Below are positions 12,949 to 14,448 of a stretch of DNA of 14,448 nucleotides, piece by piece. The DNA comes from an uncultured Oscillibacter sp. (GTDB taxonomy: Bacteria; Bacillota; Clostridia; Oscillospirales; Oscillospiraceae): NCBI GenBank assembly GCA_900544105.1, contig UQUC01000058.1:1-14448 (forward strand), given 5' to 3'. The position numbers and the translations under genes are program-made. Below the pieces are notes generated by a model that was given only the letters and a program-made list of their open reading frames with translations, had not been told where the DNA came from and ran no database searches. Numbering within the stretch: the stretch's first letter is position 1; each line of letters opens with the position of its first letter.

Positions 12949-14448
12949 TTACTTCTTGTTCTGGTCGTCATCATCCACGACCTTGTAGTCGGCGTCGTAA
13001 TACTGACCGTCCTGCGCGCCGCCAGCCTGCTGGCCGCCCATATCGGGGCCGGCCTGGGCACCACCCTGAGCGCCCTGGGGGTTGGCCTGCTGATAGAGCT
13101 TCTCGCTGACAGCGTAGAAGTCCTGAGTCAGCTCATCGGTAGCGGTCTTGATGGCGGCGGTATCGGTGCCCTTCAGGGCCTCCTTCAGCTTGTCGATACC
13201 GGCCTGGACCTTGCTCTTATCCTCGGCGGGGATCTTGTCGCCCATCTCATTCAGGGTCTTTTCGCTCTGATAGACCATCTGATCGGCCTGGTTACGGGTC
13301 TCCACGTCCTCTTTCATCTTCTTGTCCTGAGCGGCATACTGCTCAGCTTCCTTGACAGCCTTCTCAATATCATCCTTGCTCATGTTGGAGGAGGAGGTAA
13401 TGGTGATGTGCTGCTCGGTGCCGGTGCCCAGATCCTTAGCGGAGACGTTCACGATGCCGTTGGCGTCGATATCGAAGGTGACCTCGATCTGAGGCACGCC
13501 GCGGCGGGCGGGAGCAATGCCGTCCAGATGGAAGCGGCCCAGGGACTTGTTGGCAGCGGCCATTTCACGCTCGCCCTGAAGGACGTTGACCTCCACAGAA
13601 GTCTGGTTATCCGCGGCAGTGGAGAAGATCTGGCTCTTCTTCACGGGGATGGTGGTGTTGCGGTCGATCAGCTTGGTGCACACGCCGCCCATGGTCTCAA
13701 TGCCCAGAGACAGGGGGGTGACGTCCAGCAGCAGCAGGCCCTTCACGTCGCCGGTGAGCACGCCGCCCTGAAGGGCTGCGCCCATAGCCACGCACTCGTC
13801 GGGGTTGATGCCCTTGAAGCCTTCCTTGCCGGTGAGCTTCTTGACCATGTCCTGCACAGCGGGGATACGGCTGGAACCGCCCACCATCAGGACCTTGTGG
13901 ATGTCATTACCGGTGAGGCCGGCGTCGCCCAGGGCCTGACGGACGGGGCCGGCGGTAGCCTCCACCAGATGAGCGGTCAGCTCGTTGAACTTAGCCCGGG
14001 TCAAGGTCAGATCCAGATGCTTGGGGCCGGTTGCGTCCGCGGTGATATAGGGCAGGTTGATGTTGGAGGTGGTCACGCCGGACAGCTCGATCTTGGCCTT
14101 CTCAGCGGCCTCCTTCAGGCGCTGCATGGCAACCTTGTCGCCGGAAAGGTCCACGTTGTCAGTGCGCTTGAACTCGCTGACCATCCACTTCATAATGCAC
14201 TCGTCGAAGTCATCGCCGCCCAGACGGTTGTTGCCTGCGGTGGCCAGAACCTCGATGACGCCGTCGTCAATGTCCAGGATGGACACGTCGAAGGTGCCGC
14301 CGCCCAGGTCATAGACCATGATCTTCTGGGACTGCTCCTTATCCACGCCGTAGGCAAGAGCGGCTGCGGTAGGCTCGTTGATGATACGCTTCACGTCCAG
14401 ACCGGCGATCTTGCCGGCGTCCTTGGTGGCCTGACGCTGGGCGTCGGT
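12949..14448 (-). CDS. dnaK: Chaperone protein DnaK (Hsp70), 5' end outside the window
   Basis: DnaK is the ATP-dependent Hsp70 chaperone that works with DnaJ and GrpE. The window contains the C-terminal 499 residues; the reading frame stays open to the right edge, where the residues TDAQRQATKDAGKIAG match the conserved DnaK segment about 130-150 residues after the start. The apparent start at 14394 is an internal GTG valine codon. Seen here are INEPTAAALAYG, the phosphate-binding DLGGGTFDVS, the nucleotide-binding GGSSRIPAVQ, the substrate-binding domain from about DVTPLSLGIETMGG, a helical lid and a Gly/Gln-rich, acidic tail ending DADYKVVDDDDQNKK. In this family such operons are usually controlled by HrcA/CIRCE, which would lie outside the window. 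Confidence 0.98.
   Translation of the reverse strand, partial: TDAQRQATKDAGKIAGLDVKRIINEPTAAALAYGVDKEQSQKIMVYDLGGGTFDVSILDIDDGVIEVLATAGNNRLGGDDFDECIMKWMVSEFKRTDNVDLSGDKVAMQRLKEAAEKAKIELSGVTTSNINLPYITADATGPKHLDLTLTRAKFNELTAHLVEATAGPVRQALGDAGLTGNDIHKVLMVGGSSRIPAVQDMVKKLTGKEGFKGINPDECVAMGAALQGGVLTGDVKGLLLLDVTPLSLGIETMGGVCTKLIDRNTTIPVKKSQIFSTAADNQTSVEVNVLQGEREMAAANKSLGRFHLDGIAPARRGVPQIEVTFDIDANGIVNVSAKDLGTGTEQHITITSSSNMSKDDIEKAVKEAEQYAAQDKKMKEDVETRNQADQMVYQSEKTLNEMGDKIPAEDKSKVQAGIDKLKEALKGTDTAAIKTATDELTQDFYAVSEKLYQQANPQGAQGGAQAGPDMGGQQAGGAQDGQYYDADYKVVDDDDQNKK

Noticed and set aside
11994..13109. Long plus-strand open frame opposite dnaJ and the dnaK end (371 codons)
   Set aside because: It is antisense to two certain genes, spans their intergenic region, has low-complexity Ala/Gly/Val-rich sequence and no recognisable domain; GC-rich coding DNA often leaves the opposite frame open.
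1..14448. CRISPR array, insertion sequence, prophage or tRNA gene
   Set aside because: I looked for evenly spaced long repeats, transposase or integrase motifs and tRNA-like cloverleaf sequence and saw none; the repeats at 20-195 differ from one another and are not spaced like a CRISPR.

Overview
The window reads as chromosomal DNA of a GC-rich member of the Clostridia, most likely Oscillospiraceae or a relative (Oscillibacter/Flavonifractor-like). This is inferred from gene content, strong Shine-Dalgarno sites, the riboswitch-controlled mgtE and protein signatures; no marker gene fixes the species. Almost all of it is ordinary housekeeping sequence with tight spacing. No CRISPR array, transposase, phage gene, tRNA or rRNA is visible.

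Layout. Positions 1-334 are non-coding and rich in short inverted repeats, ending in a sigma-A-like promoter for recG (335-2383, +), the branch-migration helicase. A hairpin follows recG. Next comes a second promoter and a roughly 300-nt leader carrying an M-box (ykoK) magnesium riboswitch ahead of mgtE (2784-4166, +), a Mg2+ transporter. A perfect 15-bp hairpin separates mgtE from convergent genes.

The minus-strand block 8391 to 4240 runs, in transcription order: mutY, two small single-span membrane proteins, a zinc-ribbon protein, thymidine kinase tdk, a PflX-like radical SAM protein whose start overlaps the tdk stop (TGATG), and an AT-richer GyrI-like protein. All but the last are spaced like an operon. 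Divergent from mutY is a metallo-beta-lactamase-fold protein (8458-9171, +) with a promoter that overlaps the mutY 5' end. A bidirectional terminator (9176-9210) closes it.

The second minus-strand block, from the right edge to 9222, is the dnaK (5' end outside the window)-dnaJ chaperone pair, then a PHP-family phosphatase directly behind dnaJ, then rpiB with its own promoter and a membrane-anchored DUF4015-like putative glycoside hydrolase.

I found no convincing new biological system. The points most worth a second look are the hairpin-dense left end, the mutY-linked cluster of small membrane and zinc-ribbon proteins (one with a C-terminal tail resembling that of the DnaK in the same window), the compositionally foreign GyrI-like gene, the structured dnaK-dnaJ intergenic region and the altered signature motif in the DUF4015-like protein. 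Several gene starts were moved from the longest open frame to a start with a better ribosome binding site.
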